From Candidatus Aenigmatarchaeota archaeon (GTDB lineage Archaea > EX4484-52 > B79-G9): a stretch of 6,021 nt of DNA. The stretch covers positions 1-6,021 of the forward strand of contig JAGLMX010000041.1 of assembly GCA_023139785.1 (NCBI GenBank), written 5' to 3'. The notes below the pieces were generated by a model. That model saw only the letters and a program-made list of their open reading frames with translations. It ran no database searches and was not told where the DNA came from. This document shows positions 5,142-6,021 of this stretch, piece after piece; within the stretch, counting starts at the first letter, position 1, and every line of letters begins with the position of its first letter. A program made the translations under genes and the position numbers.

Positions 5142-5831
5142 ATGTATCTTATGAAATTTGCTGTTGTCGGGAAAGATGCAAAAAAAATAGAACTCCTGCT
5201 TCCTGAAACCGGATTTGCACGAGATTCTGAAAAACCGGATGTTGTGTTTTCTGTCGGGGGGGACGGCACAATACTGTTTTCTGAATACAAGTATCCCGGT
5301 GTTCTGAAGGTTGCAATAAGAAAAAGCAGGATATGCAAAAAATGTGTTTTCGATGCAGGGGATTTAAAAAAGATAATGGATGCGCTGAAGAAGAAAAAAT
5401 ATTCTGTAAACGAATATATGAAGCTTGAATCAACTCTTCTTGGAAAAACGCTTTGTGCGCTAAACGAGATTCAGGTTCATAATGCTTCGCCTGCAAAGGC
5501 AATACGCTTTAGTGTTTCTGTTGACGGAAAAGTGGTTGAGAAAGAAGTGATAGGCGACGGGGTTGTGGTGTCTACGCCGTACGGCTCGGGAGCGTACTAT
5601 TATTCTATTGGCGGTACTGCCTTTGAAAAAGGCATTGGTATTGGATTTAACAACCCGCATGCGCGAATCAAAAATCTGGTTGTTCCTGAAGAATCTGTTG
5701 TTGAAATAAAGCTTTTGCGCGGACAGGCTTTGGTGTTGTGTGATAATTTGGATGGCTCTGTTGCGCTTTTTGAAAACAAAGCAGTGCGGATTAAAAAAAG
5801 CAGAAATACTGCAAGATTTGTGAGAATATGA
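5142..5831 (+). CDS. nadK: NAD kinase, divergent archaeal form
   Basis: A 229-residue protein of the ATP/polyphosphate-dependent NAD kinase family (COG0061), which phosphorylates NAD+ to NADP+ in the cytoplasm. The diagnostic GGDGT is at 39-43 (VVFSVGGDGTILF), with the catalytic-site aspartate D41. The NE pair that binds the nicotinamide ribose is at 108-109 (ALNEIQVH). The glycine-rich region is DGVVVSTPYGSGAYYYSIGG at 139-158, where most relatives have STPTGSTAY and SAGG. A late DNLDG at 201-205 matches the family's conserved DG. Where typical kinases have GINxGxLGFL this one has VAIRKSRICKKC (57-68), a basic stretch with a CxxC. It is short, since most bacterial forms run about 270-300 residues. 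The start may instead be Met4 at 5151 (MKFAVVG), which fits the TATA spacing. The stop overlaps the next gene's ATG. Confidence 0.85.
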   Translation: MYLMKFAVVGKDAKKIELLLPETGFARDSEKPDVVFSVGGDGTILFSEYKYPGVLKVAIRKSRICKKCVFDAGDLKKIMDALKKKKYSVNEYMKLESTLLGKTLCALNEIQVHNASPAKAIRFSVSVDGKVVEKEVIGDGVVVSTPYGSGAYYYSIGGTAFEKGIGIGFNNPHARIKNLVVPEESVVEIKLLRGQALVLCDNLDGSVALFENKAVRIKKSRNTARFVRI

Positions 5832-6021
5832 AAACACTCAAAATAGGGGACAATATCTGGATGATTTCCCTTGGCGGGGTTGATTCAAACATCTATGTTG
5901 TTGATGGCTGTATGCTGGTTGACGCAGGCACAGGACTGCGCAAAGAAGAGCTTGCTACTGCTCTTAAAGAGGTCAGGGTCTCTCATGATGATATAACTTC
6001 GATTGTAAACACTCACGGGCA
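5828..6021 (+). CDS. Metallo-beta-lactamase-fold hydrolase, N-terminal part; 3' end outside window
   Basis: The first 64 codons of a gene whose ATG (5828-5830) overlaps the NAD kinase TGA as ATGA, so translation is probably coupled. The segments LGGVDSNIYVVDG (15-27), LVDAGTG (30-36) and IVNTHG (59-64) are the opening strands of an MBL-fold hydrolase. The next codon begins CA, consistent with histidine, so the sequence appears to enter the zinc-binding HxHxDH motif (NTHGH) just as the window ends. The family includes glyoxalase II-like and other metal-dependent hydrolases; the substrate cannot be told from this fragment. Being in an operon with NAD kinase is suggestive but not specific. Confidence 0.85.
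   Translation, partial: MKTLKIGDNIWMISLGGVDSNIYVVDGCMLVDAGTGLRKEELATALKEVRVSHDDITSIVNTHG

Noticed and set aside
5149..5837. Minus-strand frames opposite the NAD kinase.
   Set aside because: They lack domain features, while the plus frame carries GGDGT and other kinase motifs.

Overview
The window is a compact stretch of archaeal chromosome, with nine protein genes in about 6 kb and short gaps. The archaeal signs are the start of a Pelota (Dom34-type) ribosome-rescue gene, AT-rich TATA-like boxes at archaeal distances from start codons, several starts with no Shine-Dalgarno site (leaderless style), a membrane-anchored winged-helix regulator of the COG2512 kind, and a secreted protein rich in N-glycosylation sequons. 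Several small proteins (the 138- and 147-residue ones, and the unusual NAD kinase) resemble families I associate with DPANN-type archaea such as Woesearchaeota, Pacearchaeota, Diapherotrites or Aenigmarchaeota. That placement is an inference from memory, not a search result.

Layout. Bases 1-488 (minus) hold the 5' part of pelota. A 50-bp divergent promoter separates it from a plus-strand gene (539-1687) for a membrane-anchored extracytoplasmic beta-sandwich protein with what look like three tandem repeats. It converges on a minus-strand gene for a 109-residue membrane protein (1760-2089). A second, 60-bp divergent promoter with one central TATA-like box serves that gene and a plus-strand 138-residue soluble protein (2150-2566). 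The next gap (2567-2681) lies between convergent genes and contains three separate hairpins. A minus-strand two-gene operon follows: a conserved 147-residue cytoplasmic protein (4065-3622) and, one base later, a signal-peptide/ectodomain/TM/winged-helix regulator (3620-2682). Upstream of this operon is an imperfect tandem 29-30 bp duplication.

The right side has a minus-strand radical SAM enzyme of the AmmeMemoRadiSam type (5100-4222). It appears to lack the C-terminal cysteine-bearing tail I expect in this family. A third, 41-bp divergent promoter with a near-symmetric AT box joins it to a plus-strand operon: a divergent NAD kinase (5142-5831) and, overlapping by ATGA, the start of a metallo-beta-lactamase-fold hydrolase cut off by the window end.

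How the genes fit together. Most are independent housekeeping or conserved hypothetical genes arranged as divergent and convergent pairs. The clearest functional unit is the 147-residue protein plus the membrane regulator. The regulator could sense something outside the cell with its ectodomain and act directly on DNA with its cytoplasmic winged helix. I see no CRISPR array, insertion sequence, integrase, tRNA or rRNA. I do not see a clearly new multi-gene system; the best candidates for something undescribed are the regulator pair with its duplicated upstream element, and the hairpin-rich convergent gap.
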